A stretch of DNA of 64,000 nt from Opisthorchis felineus (lineage: Eukaryota > Platyhelminthes > Trematoda > Opisthorchiida > Opisthorchiidae), in NCBI GenBank assembly GCA_004794785.1, contig SJOL01007639.1, positions 344,485 through 408,484 of the forward strand. Direction: 5' to 3'. Below, in pieces: positions 26,231 to 38,058 of this stretch. Every line of letters begins with the position of its first letter. Position 1 is the first letter of the stretch. The position numbers and the translations under genes are program-made. The notes beneath the pieces were generated by a model that did not search any database, was not told where the DNA came from, and saw nothing but the letters and a program-made list of their open reading frames with translations.

Positions 26231-28282
26231 CTGCAGACGTAGAAGCAAAATTAGAGTGAATGTGGGGCATGTATAGAAGTTCATATGACAAGACCGATTG
26301 ATGTTGAAGTACGGAAGTGAAGTCTACACAACCAGTGACGTTGAAGGAACAAACTTGACTTTGGAAGGCACCTTAGTCACCCGTTGTTTATACATTCGTC
26401 AACAAGAGCATATCAAGCAGAAGGGATTCTAGTGTAAGGCGTTCCCACACTACGAACGTCAGGTATATTTCTAAACTCATAGACTATGCCCTTAAACGTA
26501 TCGGAAAGGCACATTCGCAGAGCAATGAACGTTTATCCGGACCACACAGAACAAACTGACAGCTGGTTACGTCAACCCCTTCCAAATCAATATGAGACAT
26601 ACGCGACAACGACCAGAACTATCCAACCCAATAAATTTACTATCGATCACGCCGCTTGTGATCTAAAAGTCATCGTGATTAGCTGAAAGCAACACGGAGT
26701 TTTGGAAGTTTTTCTTACCAGTACGGTTGATTTTGTTGATAACTTCGATGCTAGTAGAGAATACGTGTGAAATCAGATTGTTATAGATGAGAAAAGTTCC
26801 ACCACGTCTAACGTTGTAAGATTCCACGACATCAGATGTGCAGGGCTCGTGAATTTCCTGAGTGTGACCAAAGTGGGTTTACAAGTCAGTTTTTCAAATA
26901 ACTAGACCGTCATCTCTACCGCGTAAAGATGAAAACGGTACTCCTACTTACTGATTTCACCTATTATTATTCCCAAGTCTACTGGATTTACGAACAAGTA
27001 CACGGATTCAATTTTTTTTCATGAATGGGCCGAGCCGACCAATTGGCGGTGCTAAATCGGATGATACAGATTCAACTAAAGTTGGACAAGCAAGTAAAAT
27101 TTTTTACATCAACTGTGTGTGTAACCAACACGCACTGTATGCCAGCAGGTGCGGTAAGAGTGAATCAGACGATTAGACCATAATGTCGGCCTTTTCTAAT
27201 CCGCAACTCGCAGCATGGCTGCTACTTTTATAGGTAAAAATACCTGCTGCCTAGAAAGGACAACTTACTGTTTCCACACTTTTGTCGTGGAGAAACAGTA
27301 AGTACCTACCTCCAGAATCTCTTTTTTGAGGTAGAAGAACTGCTGTTAAACTCGTTGCTGCTCGCATCACCTTCAAAAGGAGTAAAGCGGGATGAAAGGA
27401 CGCCGAGGGTAGCATAGTCTTCCGGGTCATCGCTGTTCACAACACTGATCAATGTGGTAGGGTGGCAGTTTAAGTAAGTGTTGATTACCTATCTTGTTAC
27501 CGCATAGCTGAAGAATGAAGATGAATAAGAATGGGACATGGTCACAGGTCCGATTCGACAGCCAGTAGCTTGGTGGTTACCGCATGGGCAAGGTGTATGC
27601 TCTACTCCACACTCTAGGTTTGCTTCATAAGTTTGGTGATTACTTCAGGGTAATTGGGTGCAATCCAATCCGCGTGCTTTCCGGCCTGATACCTTGTCGC
27701 GTGACTCAGGTTAGGGTGAGCCAAGTGGAAAAACTTGAAATTGGACCCAACAACCTATGGAAGAATTTCATAGACATGTTCTATCCGTTGAACTCTATAG
27801 AGGTCACACATCATCAAGAAGTTAAACCTGGTAATACTTGACAAAGTGCGCCGGAAAAAAGACGACGTAGCCTATACGTTTAGTCTTGATAAGTCTCATC
27901 TGCAGGGAAACGTCAGCCTTCTGAGTGTTGTTTGTTTGTGAACGATTGTGTTAACAATCGTAGAAGCTGCTGATACCAGACGCTCAGCCAAAGAATTCAC
28001 GAAATTCCATAAAATAATCACCCAACTTCACCGTGTGACTATTTCGATACCGTTGTTTAAACGCACAAAGAATACGGATGCCTTAATTTGCACTAGTCTT
28101 GGGAAGTTCCAAAACTTCACTATGAAGACCGGCCACACAGGGATTCTGAGTGGTACTAATCAACTTGAGTGGACTTGATTCACAGCTGAAATTTTAAACA
28201 ACAGCTGAATAAAAAGGCATCACACCCATATCACATTAAGACAACTATATCCAATAGGCGCAATTCTCAGTGACGAAATTAC
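26231..28282 (-). other. Intron of transporter gene
   Basis: A 2.05-kb intron, donor GTAATT at 28282, acceptor CTGCAG at 26231. No other feature recognised. Confidence 0.8.
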
Positions 28283-28435
28283 CTTAAATTTGGTCTTGTT
28301 CAATCCCGGATTGTTCCGTTTGATGTGGATAAGAGTGCACACTGCAATACCGGAGACAACAGTAAAAGCCAGACCGGTATATTCGATCAAGACATATAAA
28401 TCGGGAGAAAATTGGAAGAAAATGGAGAGCAGGAC
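28283..28435 (-). CDS. Amino-acid transporter light chain, exon for TM9-TM10
   Basis: A 153-nt exon in phase 0 at both ends, with acceptor CATCTCTCCCCCAG and donor AAG|GTAATT. It encodes 51 residues: a short hydrophobic start (VLLSIFFQFSPDLYVLIEYT), then GLAFTVVSGIAVCTLIHIKR and the polar loop NNPGLNKTKFK. In LAT proteins this position reads D.....IN....WL.......G...LR...P...RP.KV, so the Asp-Leu, helix, Arg and Pro landmarks agree. The family's Arg-Pro before the next exon is replaced by Lys-Thr here, so this is a diverged member. Confidence 0.88.
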
Positions 28436-30225
28436 CTGGGGGAGAGATGAGAAGAGGGTGGATGCATTATTACACTCGATATCAAGAGAATGAAGGGGAC
28501 GTTGTCGTATGCAGTGATGCGTGTTCCGGTAAGCCAAACAGTACACACTATTTTATGGATGAGATAATGGGTTGTGTGGATGCACAATTCACTTGTATAA
28601 ACTAACACTCCGGTTCCAAACGATGAGCAACTGGCTATGACTGTCAAGCGAAAGCAAACCAATGAAGTTGTTTCAGATAATAAACTACGAGAACCAAGCG
28701 CTAACATATCACAAAGTTATTCAAAACCAGGTAGAATAAGGATTTGCTGTTGCGACTTTGTATATCTCTAAAATTGCCTCCCATCTTGAATGACTGTCTT
28801 CCCGGTTATCAATTCAAATGAACAGCCCTTTTTATTTTTGGTATAATTAAACCTTATTTCAGTTTTGCGAAAACCTTTAAATTTTCCGTTTTCCTTGCTA
28901 CGCAAATCGTTTTGGCTGCTTTTGTTTTACTATTTTTGTATCAAAACTTTGGTCAGCTATTAATTTGTTTTAGCGCATCAATTTGCGACCCGGTTTCGAT
29001 CACGCGTTGACTGTTGATCCATATCGGCTTTGTTTGCTTTTTGGAGTACCTCACCGTTTGTCGAAAACCGTTGAGATTTATAATTTTGTATCCATGTAAT
29101 TACCTTTATTTTTATAGTACAGCACACTTGCGTGACCATTCATTCGGAGTTTTGCCGGTTTGGTTTCTGACTCTGTTGCTCGTTGTTCAAGTAATCGAAA
29201 CGGTCGTTACATTTGCCTACCCATGTTTTTGGGAGGGAGATATGCAAGCATAAGTTATTTAGCATATCTGACACTACAAAAATTCGACACCTTTGAAATA
29301 AACACTGACAATCATACGAAACACGAAATCGAGTGGAAAGTGGATCGCCTGGTGTAAGTTTGCCCCTTATGCTGATAGCACCTGGCAAGTTGTTTCGATT
29401 GAGTGCGTTTTTAAGGACAGGTTAATTATTGTTCAAGTTATCCGGTAGGAATCTGGCAATTGAATGACAATCACTTAGTGTTGTACGTGTGAACCATCTA
29501 TGGTTCCATATCGAGTCGCTCCGCCATTTGCAACTAATTTGGTACGGCTATTTTCGAACAGATGCGTTTGTTACTTTTTGAAATAACGGACTTAATGGCA
29601 AGGAGCAACGTGGTTAGGTATGGGTGTTCTATCAGAACCATCTGTTAAGTTTTTGCTACGGAAGCTGCGAAAAGGTACAAAAATACACTGACACTATACA
29701 CCACGGTTTCCTTTACTAACACGAAATGGTAGCTTTACGAAGATGACGAGAAGTTCAAACAGAAGTCGTGAAATCTATGTGAATGGATGGCTCGTTTATA
29801 TGCCAGGGTGAAAGGCAGTCCGAATTTGGAAACCTCAGTGATACGTGGTTGAAGCTTCGTAGCTGGCATCTGCTACCGTGAATGAGATCACTACACTCGA
29901 AAGCACTTGCAAGTGGGAAATAATTAGGTAAACCGAGCTCTTTGAAGAACACAGTCTGCCCGCATGTTGTTTCTGCTAATTCAACTGCTCCCTTAAAATA
30001 GCTGAGCTAATTCATGCGAGAACTAGGGTGGACGAAAACCAATTCAGGCTACTCTCATTGTTCTCGAGGATTTCAGCCTCCTCAATCTAGGCTCGGAATA
30101 GAAGAAACTAAATCAATGCGTTAACTAGTGCTGCGCACTGAGTAAAGTTAAGAACAGACGGTGTGCGGTGATGCGTTACTACTTAACAACACTTCTGTGA
30201 TCACCAACTGCAGGTGATAGAGCAT

Positions 30226-30594
30226 TCACGTGCATTGACATAACACTACGTGTAATGTTTCTGAAGACCCGTCAAATAATATCACAGACAAGAGGTTAAA
30301 CTTCGATTCAATTGAATCTCCGATTAACACCAACTTAAGGTGCAAATCATTGCATTTCACCACTGCAGTATTCACCTGTTCAGAGCGAAATAACCCTTCG
30401 GAATGTGAGTGGTATTCAGTAAGTATGTAAACTGAAGCAGTAGGTTGATGGGTAAATTGATTCAACCAGAAGATAGCGGGAGGTTCCTTGCTGACAAAAT
30501 TAAAGGATGAATACAATCCTACTGAGGCAGTGTATTGAGTGAACTGGGAATAACAGGGATCAAGCGTGGAGTATTCGAATGTCGAACTGATCAA
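30226..30594 (-). other. Unassigned open frame, 122 codons
   Basis: One of the longer open frames without a family match. The translation has a normal protein-like composition, with SVGLYSSFNFVSKEPPAIFW and a KLVLIGDSIESKFNLL-like hydrophobic stretch. It lies in an intron on the same strand as the transporter, with no obvious splice sites and no partner copy in the window. It may be a remnant of an unknown mobile element or a chance frame. Confidence 0.25.
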
Positions 30595-31505
30595 CCCATA
30601 GTCTACGGGTACTAACGTTCAGTTGTTTTTCAGCTCAAAAACCGTGCACCGAAATAAAGTCGCTCCAGCTGTTACAGCTTCGTTCACCGAGGACAAGATG
30701 AATAAGGGAATGAGAGTCACGTGTCGGAGGCGATGGCCCAATCAGATCATTGACTTCGAATAGTTCTTTGTCCGGTGTGGCAGGGATTGAGAGCTACGCA
30801 GTGAAGGTGGTAGCTTTGATGAAAGACCGCCACTGGCTGCGCGACGCATCCGCATTTGTCAGGGTCACCAACCGCTGGTTTGTCCTGTCCAGCGGTCCCC
30901 ATTAGCGGAGACGGCAGTTACCAACGCGACTCAGTTGGCTAGTGAGGGAAATCATTTTTCGTTGCCAAGTCGTGGACTGACTGTCCTTGAGTTGTCTCAG
31001 TCCGATACAAGATTGGGCGAAGGGTGCTCCCCGAGGCAAACGGTCCTCTGGTATTCGAAGTGCATGCCCTAATCAGCGCAACCTATGGAGTATCGTCAAC
31101 TGATCTATCGAGGGAGAGTGAGTTTCATTGGGAGTGTTTAGGGTGTGATAAAAAATGAGCATAAGCTGCCAATCTTGAGTTCTCTAATGCTGAAGATCTC
31201 AAAACAATCACACTGCAGTAAAGAAGTTCATGTGCCTAGGAGTCTGATCAGTGCATATCGGGAAGCTGTATCTGAGTTATAATGAACAATAATGATCTGC
31301 GTATTTTTTGAAAGACTATCTGTTCTCGACATATATTCAGGGCATGCAGTACATCATAAATGAAGTTTTTTGCTGCTTCGCTTAATGGAAAAACACAGCG
31401 TCGGGGACGCAGTTATCCTTCCGAATGTTGAAAACTAGCAGGGTCGCCTACCGTATCAAGAAAGCATCAGTAGAGATTCAGTTGTTTCCATCATCAACAG
31501 ACAAT

Positions 31506-31513
31506 GGTTGATG
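31506..31513. repeat. Target-site duplication, left (GGTTGATG)
   Basis: Eight bases immediately outside the left terminal inverted repeat, identical to 32634-32641. Merlin elements are known to make 8-9 bp duplications. Confidence 0.85.
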
Positions 31514-32633
31514 GGGTCGTTTCCAGATAAGCCCCGCCACTTTTTGCCAGCTCCAATTTAATGTACGCACACAACCTTGACCTATTTTTGATGAAAACAA
31601 TTCCGTATCCGCATCTAGGCTCATTTTGTGCGAAAATTTTCTCCGTTCGGACGTAAAACCCTAAATGAACTTTCTGACGCTTTCAACTCTAGTTCATGAC
31701 AAGGAGACGGCAATACGTTATTTGCAAAGCCACGGAGTGATCCATCAGCAACGTTTATGCAACAATGGCCACCAAATGACACTTTCAACTGTTTCTAACA
31801 GGTGGAGGTGTAATGCCCGACAGTGTTGGCAAGAAATTGGTCTTCGAAAGGGAACTTGGCTGGAGCGGTCTAGGATGGAGTTTAGGACAGTAATTCTATT
31901 CATTTATTGCTGGTCCAAAAATTTGACAAAAATCAAATTATGCTCAGAGGAATTATCTATAAGCCACACGACCGCTGGTTACTGGAAGAACTTTCTTCGC
32001 GAAGTTTGCGCCTAGCGGCTTTTGCAGACTCCAACAGTTATCGGCGGCCCAGGTCTACACGTCGAGATTGCTGAAACGCTAATATCTCGCCGTAAAAACC
32101 ACGCAGGGCGAGTCCTTCCCCAGCAGTGGATTTTCGGAGGGATCTGCCGGGAAACTAAAGGGGTGTTCATGTATGCAGTGCCAGATCGAACTGCGGCCAC
32201 TTTGATGGACACAATCCAGGCCTGCACCGCTCCCTGCTCAATCATCATCTCCGATATGTGGCCATCATACCAAGGAATTGAAACGATGATTGACATGAAT
32301 CCTACTCATGGAACGGTTAATCATACCGAAAACTTTGTGGATCCAACGACTGGAGCTCACACACAAACCATCGAATCTCTTTGGCACGTCTACAAGATGC
32401 AGAATAAACGCCAATGCGGCACACACCGATCTTTAGTGGACAGCTACTTATGTGAGTTCGTTTGGAGGCAGAGGTACCGAAAAACAGACCTTCTCATGCA
32501 AATTATTAATGACATATCCCAATTTCACCCTCTTCAATAAAAACTAAAAGTACAAATTTCATATCCTCTTTTTCCTAATCTTTTTTGGGTGGCGGGGGTT
32601 AATTTTTTGGCGGGGCTTATCTGGAAAAGATCC
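31514..32633 (+). mobile_element. Merlin-family DNA transposon (non-autonomous relic)
   Basis: A complete 1,120-bp element. Terminal inverted repeats of 26 bp (31514-31539 and 32608-32633) match at 24 positions around the shared core TTTCCAGATAAGCCCCGCCA. It is flanked by an exact 8-bp duplication, GGTTGATG. Inside is one transposase reading frame on the plus strand with an IS1016/ISXO2-like DDE domain, the defining gene of the Merlin superfamily. It is inserted antisense in an intron of the transporter gene. One in-frame stop and loss of a catalytic residue show it can no longer make active transposase. Confidence 0.93.
31665..32540 (+). pseudogene. Merlin transposase pseudogene
   Basis: About 292 codons in one frame from ATG at 31665 to TAA, interrupted by a single TAG at 32013-32015. 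The N-terminal part holds a zinc-ribbon-like Cys/His cluster (LCNNGHQM...WRCNARQC, about residues 30-55). The C-terminal part is the ISXO2-like DDE domain. Its second Asp is in IIISDMWPSYQG (codon 32253) and its Glu in THTQ-like TQTIESLWH (codon 32373). The first catalytic position, usually Asp in the HVEIDE-type motif, is Ala here (HVEIAET, codon 32070). The frame is otherwise intact, so decay is recent to moderate. Merlin was established as an animal superfamily related to IS1016, including schistosome members. Confidence 0.92.
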
Positions 32634-32641
32634 GGTTGATG
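32634..32641. repeat. Target-site duplication, right (GGTTGATG)
   Basis: Exact copy of 31506-31513 directly outside the right terminal inverted repeat. Confidence 0.85.
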
Positions 32642-33329
32642 TGCATTGAATTCAAGCCTTGAGAAATTTCACACCCCCACACCCGCAGAACTGTCCAACT
32701 TCCAACCCATACAACAGAGTACGGACCAATGTAACCTCGTTAGATCTGATCTTAACAAACGAGCTGTTGTGACGTCAGTATCGGCGGTTGACCAAGTCTC
32801 CACTAAATTCCCCACCTGGGGTTCTGTTGATGTCCGTCTGGCAAATTTATCCGCGGAGCCCACTGCATTGAAAAACGAACCATTCAAGTGATAAATAGAT
32901 CACACTAATGGTTTCACGATTACAAAGGCACTTTGTTTTATGTTGTGTGTGAAAGTGAGGATCAAATGCATTTGCATCGCCAGCAGAACAGAATCAACAA
33001 CGTAACAGCCAGCTTGACTAGTGAAACTCGCTCCCCATAAGATTACTTATCTGGCTTACAAACGATATTTCCTATTCGTGGAACAGCCACGTTTAAATTT
33101 GAATGTTTGAGAATTTGAGGGCGATTGACAAGAAGATGAGTAATCGCTTCAAGTTCTGAGTCTAGAAAAGCCGAAACGGATGGCATACGCAACAGCGGTT
33201 GGAGTCACAGTTTCTGTCATGCGGATCTTCCGGAATCCAGGCGAGAGATTGGGTCACCAGACAGTGACACAACAAGATAACAGCTCTACCACGAAGGATA
33301 TCACATGACCAATTTATTGTCCAACTCAC

Positions 33330-33426
33330 CATGGCGAGAATGGAAGGAATCGGTGTCAGATTGGTCACGCTGACCATTGACAGAATGGTGGGCATGTGAC
33401 CTTCTTCTGCACCGGTAAAGCAAAGT
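33330..33426 (-). CDS. Amino-acid transporter light chain, exon after TM8
   Basis: A 97-nt exon with acceptor TCCATGACAG and donor ATG|GTGAGT. It encodes LCFTGAEEGHMPTILSMV, then SVTNLTPIPSILAM. The pattern (R)LF..G..EGH.P..LSM......TP.PS is the conserved cytoplasmic loop between TM8 and TM9 of the SLC7 family. A 97-nt exon with the same phases is what I recall for vertebrate SLC7 genes at this place. The exon starts with the last base of a codon, so the missing upstream exon should end in phase 2, probably with AG of Arg. This is one of the firmest exons of the gene. Confidence 0.93.
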
Positions 33427-34379
33427 CTGTCATGGAGAGAAACACAGAGCATGAAAACGATGGAAGACACAAGTTGGTTGAGTTTGAAGAAAACAGCATT
33501 TACACTGAAGTATCTTACCGAGAATTAAAGTCGAACGAAAGTATTTCGTATAGACACAGACGGCAGTCTATGGAGAGTTCGAGTTTATCGAATTTTATCC
33601 AAAACCGGTATTTTTGCTTGATTGAGAAACGGCATTGAAATTTGCGTTTTCTGACAATGATATGTTGAATTGGAGGACAAGGACAGATTTCAATGAACTT
33701 CAAGAAAAGAGATTGTGCTATGACACATTAGTGGTTCGTTGTTGCCAGACAGACCATTGTTAACCTCAGTTGGATAGTAGTGCAGTTATTCAGCTACGGT
33801 TATTTCTTCGAGGAAAGCTTCTATGGGAATACATCTGTGCTGAGAAGATAGCTTTCACCGCACGGAGTGTTTTACTAGTGTGACCTACCATTGAGAAGAA
33901 AAACCCCTGACCCGTGGTGATACTTTCAGACTTCTCAAATAAGTGATGTAATCTCAGATAGGAAGCAGTAAAGTGGAAGCGTCCTGTGACGTTAATCAGA
34001 TTTGCCAGTCGACTCTGGCACTAAACGGCAGACATCACAGCCATTGCCGGTTGATTATCAAGAAAACTCTGCGGACTTTTCAGTTGAATTACTTTGGCCT
34101 ATAATTAGGCCAACGATATGCTCATCTCACCACTCGTTTGAACAGGTCTCCCAAGTGACAGATGGGATGAGAATTTGCATAGTAATCATCATTATCATCA
34201 GAGACAGCAACATCAGTGCTGACACTGATGCTCCACTGCCGTACAACCACAAACTTTGTCTAATCATATTTAAAGCCTTAGAATAAAGAGAAGAGAAAAG
34301 AGTGGGTGAGGGACCTGGTGATTAGATGTCCAAACCTCCAAGCACTCATTCAGACAATCTGGAAAGAAACTGGGAAAGC

Positions 34380-35890
34380 GAAAGCCATTGACACCGATCA
34401 GCCACCATTTCTCGCAGTCTCCGGCCAAGCACAGGAGACGTTACGGGGACTCCATCCTGGAAGGTGTACTGCACCAACAGCACCCAAACTCTTCATCATC
34501 TCTTTCACAACCTTCGGCCAAGTCATACGTTGTTTACCTCGCGGTTTGCTCCTTTCTGAAGCAGGAGCGGAGAAAAACATTAGTCTCGGTAGGCAGTGTT
34601 TCGGCATACGTATCACATGGCCAAGCGACCGTAGTTGATGGTGCTGGATGCTTTCCGCGATTGAAGTACCTACTTCACAACCAAATACCCATTTTTTTAT
34701 TTACCCCGTTACGAATTCGTTGGTGCCATTCGAAACCAGCAAGGCTTCTTAGACATCGGTTGTCAAAAACTTGAAGATCTCTGACATCAACTGTTCGCAG
34801 AGATCATGTTTCGCAACCATACAACAACACAGACCTTAATGTAGCCTGGTACACGCAACCCTTGAAATCCAGTGATATGTCTTTTTGACGTCACAATTGA
34901 CGCAAATTAGCAGACGGGATTTTGGCCCTTGAGATTCGTGCACTGATTTCATCAAACACAGTTCCGTCAGAGCTAATACAACTACCGAGGTATGTAACAT
35001 TCTCCACAACCCCAAATGACACTTCTTGAATTGTAAGGGCTATGTTCAGAGACTGTAAGTTGTGAAGCATAACTTTGCACTTTGATGATACTAGACGTAT
35101 GTCGAAAGATGGTATGATGGTTGTCAGTTTATTCAACAGAGTTTGTGCCGCGCCTTTGTCCTCAAAGATGAGAGGGATGTTGCCTGCGTACCCCAGATCA
35201 ACAAGGTTCTCACCGGCAACAATGTGAACACAGGGGTTTTGAAGACATTTCAGTGTTCGCCTCAGTAGTTTATCAATGACAAACTTGAACAAGGATTGAG
35301 AGAGTGGACATCCTTGTCGCACGCCATTTTTTGTAGGGAGAGCTCACCATACATTCTCACACACACAGAAGCATGTGAATATAGGGACTGGATTATGTTC
35401 ACAAACTTCTGGGGCATACCTGCTGAGCAAGTGTGGTTAACAGTACTGACCAATCGGCAGAATCGAACACACCCTTGAAGTCAAGGAATAGCAAGATTGT
35501 GGATCATCTGTAAATATGGCGTTGCTCTAACATCTGACGGATTGCGAAGATGTGATTGACGCAGCCTCTACCCGGTCGAAATCCTTCTTGATGCATACTG
35601 TTCAAGGAGTCGCGTACCGCCGTAAAACGCCGAAGAATCCGTGACGCCAGAAGCCTTGCTACAACGGGAGTCAAACTAACGTCTCTCTGGTTACCATATT
35701 CACTGAGAGTACCCTTTTTGAAAATGGGCACTATTATCGACTCACCCCAACTAGCTGGATCGGTCTCTTTCTCCCAGATAGACCCAAGTACGTTGGACAG
35801 GAACTGACAGAGGAGTTCGCCGCCACCTTTGAAGAGAGCAGGTGGAAGGTCGTCAGGGCCAGGAGCACGATGACGCTTGAGCAAAGATAT
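34380..35890 (-). pseudogene. LINE reverse transcriptase and C-terminal domain, inactivated
   Basis: In order on the minus strand: RAPGPDDLPPALFKGG (35884 onward), IIVPIFKKG, EGFRPGRGCVNHIFAIRQ, the motif A block FLDFKGVFDSADW (about 35460-35490, another frame), KFVNIIQSLYSHASVCVRMY, MRQGCPLSQSLFKFVID, then motif C and YLGSCISSDG. At motif C (35179-35190) the usual YADD reads YAGN, so both catalytic Asp are lost. After that comes DISLDFKGCVYQATLRSVLL and GHVIRMPKH-like sequence (34398-34616), with stops and frame changes. Motif A is kept, motif C is not, so the copy is dead. Confidence 0.88.
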
Positions 35891-36539
35891 ACATTCGGAT
35901 GCTTCTGAAGTTGAGGTGGTTCTATGTTCACAGTCTACTTTTCAGTTGAAGGCCGGTAGTCCGGATTGGAGGTAGCAGGTTACCAACTGAATTGTTGTTC
36001 GAAGTATTGTGCCAGCGGTCCAAACGTTCTCCTTTGCTGGATATCAGAGAGCCAACCTGGTCCCTGATAGTTTCGATGACAAGAGGCTTCCGAGGACCAG
36101 TCAAACGAACCAAGTGGAACAGCCAGCGGACGTTTCCAGCATTTTTCGCATATTCCATTTCTTCGGATTTTCGGGCCAATCAAGCTTCTCGGTTTGCAAG
36201 AGTACCCAGTTTTACCTGGCACCGGATGATGGGTCGGGTTGAGTTGCGGTTGCGGTCAGGAGAAACCTGTCACTGGGCCTCCAGCGAAGCCATGGTCCTA
36301 TCAGAGATCCAATGCTTGGATGAGATTGACTGGGCTGTACCGCAAACAGAAGTCTGAGCTTTGAGCAGCACTGTGGATATCTGTTCCCAGTAGCCGCTAA
36401 TATCCAACATAAGACGGTCAGGCAGGCGTTCAAGGAGCCGGTTCTGAAAGTTCCGTTTGACTTTCAGATCCACTAGCCTCTCAGTGGCTAAGCGGGGTGT
36501 GCGCGTTTTGCGTAGATCTGAAAAGCGCAATGAAAAGCA

Positions 36540-36930
36540 GCATCGCACAAGTGCATGGTCGGAGTCCCAGCTTGTATCTCAAAAAGAGCAGTAGGCAGTG
36601 GTCGACCCTCGCCATCGGTAACTGAAGGCGATGCGGTCGATTTGGACTAGCGATTGGTTCGTTGGTGGAAATCACGTCGTCGAGCGATTTCTATTGTTCC
36701 GGAAATTGGTACTGCAAAGGAATAGTCTGCGATCGGCACACATCTGAAATAGACGATATCCTTTGTCAGTGCGTCTCGTATCCAACCCAAGACGACCACC
36801 CAATCGGGCCTCAGCAGTGCTTAGTTTACCTACCTGGGCGTCCATGTGACCACCAACCACGACGTATCATGGTTGTACGTGCAAGTGCATTACCATTTTT
36901 ATAGAACAAGTCACCGCACATGTGCTAAAC
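36540..36930 (-). pseudogene. LINE endonuclease fragment (C-terminal part)
   Basis: The frame at 36672-36860 minus reads VGGHMDAQVGKLSTAEA, RLGGRLGLDTRRTDKGYRLF, then ADRRLFLCSTNFRNN. This matches the DFNAQVG...G..G.RN.NG..L..FC....L...NT.F part of APE-type endonucleases of LINEs. The Asp of the usual GDFNAQ motif is His here (GGHMDAQ). The SDHALVR block, with the conserved His of this nuclease family, follows near 36560. The N-terminal half of the domain is missing, which marks the 5' truncation point near 36930. Confidence 0.8.
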
Positions 36931-37960
36931 CCCAACCGGGAGGGCCAGGAGGGTATGTTGGTCAGACCTATAACCAGTGACCAACTTTGTATGAGAAATT
37001 CTGTGAGTGTCGCACGGACACCACCAAATATAGCTCAATGGGTCACGGAGGCGCACAAACTGTCACAGCACGGTAAGGTCCAGTCTCTTTGTGACGGTTC
37101 AATGGTAGAGCATGACAGTATGGGGGAAAACACGCAGCAAAATACGCCATAACCGAGCTCAGAACTAGCTATCATGTCTTCTACGTCACCTAGCTTTTCG
37201 GCTCATATCAAATTTTATCTATTAACCATGAAACCTTCAGGTAAGGATAATTATCCGCGTTCATTATGGTGCATTACGATGTCTCGTCACTATGGACAAT
37301 GCAAAAAAGTCCAGTGTGAGATAATATAAGCAAATAATTGCTTCGGTGCCAAAAACGTGCAGTTCGGCTCCTACTATTCACTCCTCCGACGAGGACCACC
37401 GTCACTGAGGGGATATTTTGGTGTCCTCCGGAGGACTTCCTCTCCATAGAACCCAGCCCCTGTTATAACCAGGAACCACGAATTCCACTTTACAATTCAA
37501 GAACAGGGTTATTGAAGGAAAACAAAATGATTGGTGAATGAACAAACAGTGTACAAGTAAACTGAATATGGTTCCGTAATACTTGCGCACCACAAAACGT
37601 GGTTGCATGTGTGCACGGCCGCAGAACGTGACTTACCTAGACATGGAGAGTACCTCGCCGTTGATGCTGCCAAACACAGACGCACCGACAAACACAGGCA
37701 TAGTCCAAGCCATCACACCCATGCACCGATTGGCCATCGCCTAAAACACAGAAACATTGGGGAATACTCTAGTGTAAACACAGATATGACTATCAGTGTG
37801 GCGCATTTGGCCAGCGCCGGTTGTCAGCCACACACTCAGACAAATACTCCCTATCATAAGTGTGACGCCAAATCTGTGTAAACAAATACCTAGTCAGATA
37901 TGAAGGATACCATGCAGAGCAGAACAGCTCTGACCTTTTTGACGGAACATACTACTAAGG
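36931..37960. other. No gene recognised (intronic)
   Basis: Intron sequence just upstream of the LINE truncation point. A tRNA-like stretch at 37080-37125 (GGTTCAATGGTAGAGC) has no convincing partner box, so no RNA gene is called. Confidence 0.5.
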
Positions 37961-37965
37961 TCGCT

Positions 37966-38058
37966 GAAACCTCCTCGATAACCCATGCAGGTTTTGCCAT
38001 TCTTTTGGATCATCAGATGGGTGTAGGCCACGAGTTTCCGTCAGCTTAATGTTTTACG
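37966..38058 (-). repeat. R1 dispersed repeat, copy b (partial)
   Basis: Carries the R1 core in inverted orientation: CCTCCTCGATAACCCATG.., CATCAGATGGGTGTAGGCC, then GTTTCCGTCAGC. It is the most diverged of the five copies. Confidence 0.45.

Larger units (their letters stand above)
28436..33329 (-). other. Intron of transporter gene containing the Merlin element
   Basis: A 4.9-kb intron, donor GTGAGT at 33329. It contains the Merlin transposon (31514-32633), an unassigned minus-strand open frame at 30226-30594 and a segment at about 30660-31130 that is visibly richer in G+C than its surroundings and has no assigned function. Confidence 0.75.
34190..36930 (-). mobile_element. LINE (APE-type non-LTR retrotransposon), 5'-truncated
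   Basis: Three broken frames together follow the order of a LINE ORF2. The end of an apurinic endonuclease domain comes first (GGHMDAQVGKLSTAEARLGG, then SDHALVR). A linker rich in charged residues follows (RNFQNRLLERLP, KHWISDR), then the reverse transcriptase and a C-terminal part (LLYGCET, VFDNRCLRSL, GHVIRMP-like). The element starts within the endonuclease, so it is 5'-truncated. A short GATGATAATGATGATTA-type stretch near 34190 could be its 3' tail; this end is uncertain. It lies in the transporter intron in sense orientation. The clade could be RTE- or CR1-like; I cannot decide. Confidence 0.85.

Noticed and set aside
37060..37130. tRNA gene
   Set aside because: GGTTCAATGGTAGAGC resembles a tRNA 5' half, but no second box at the right distance and no cloverleaf could be made.
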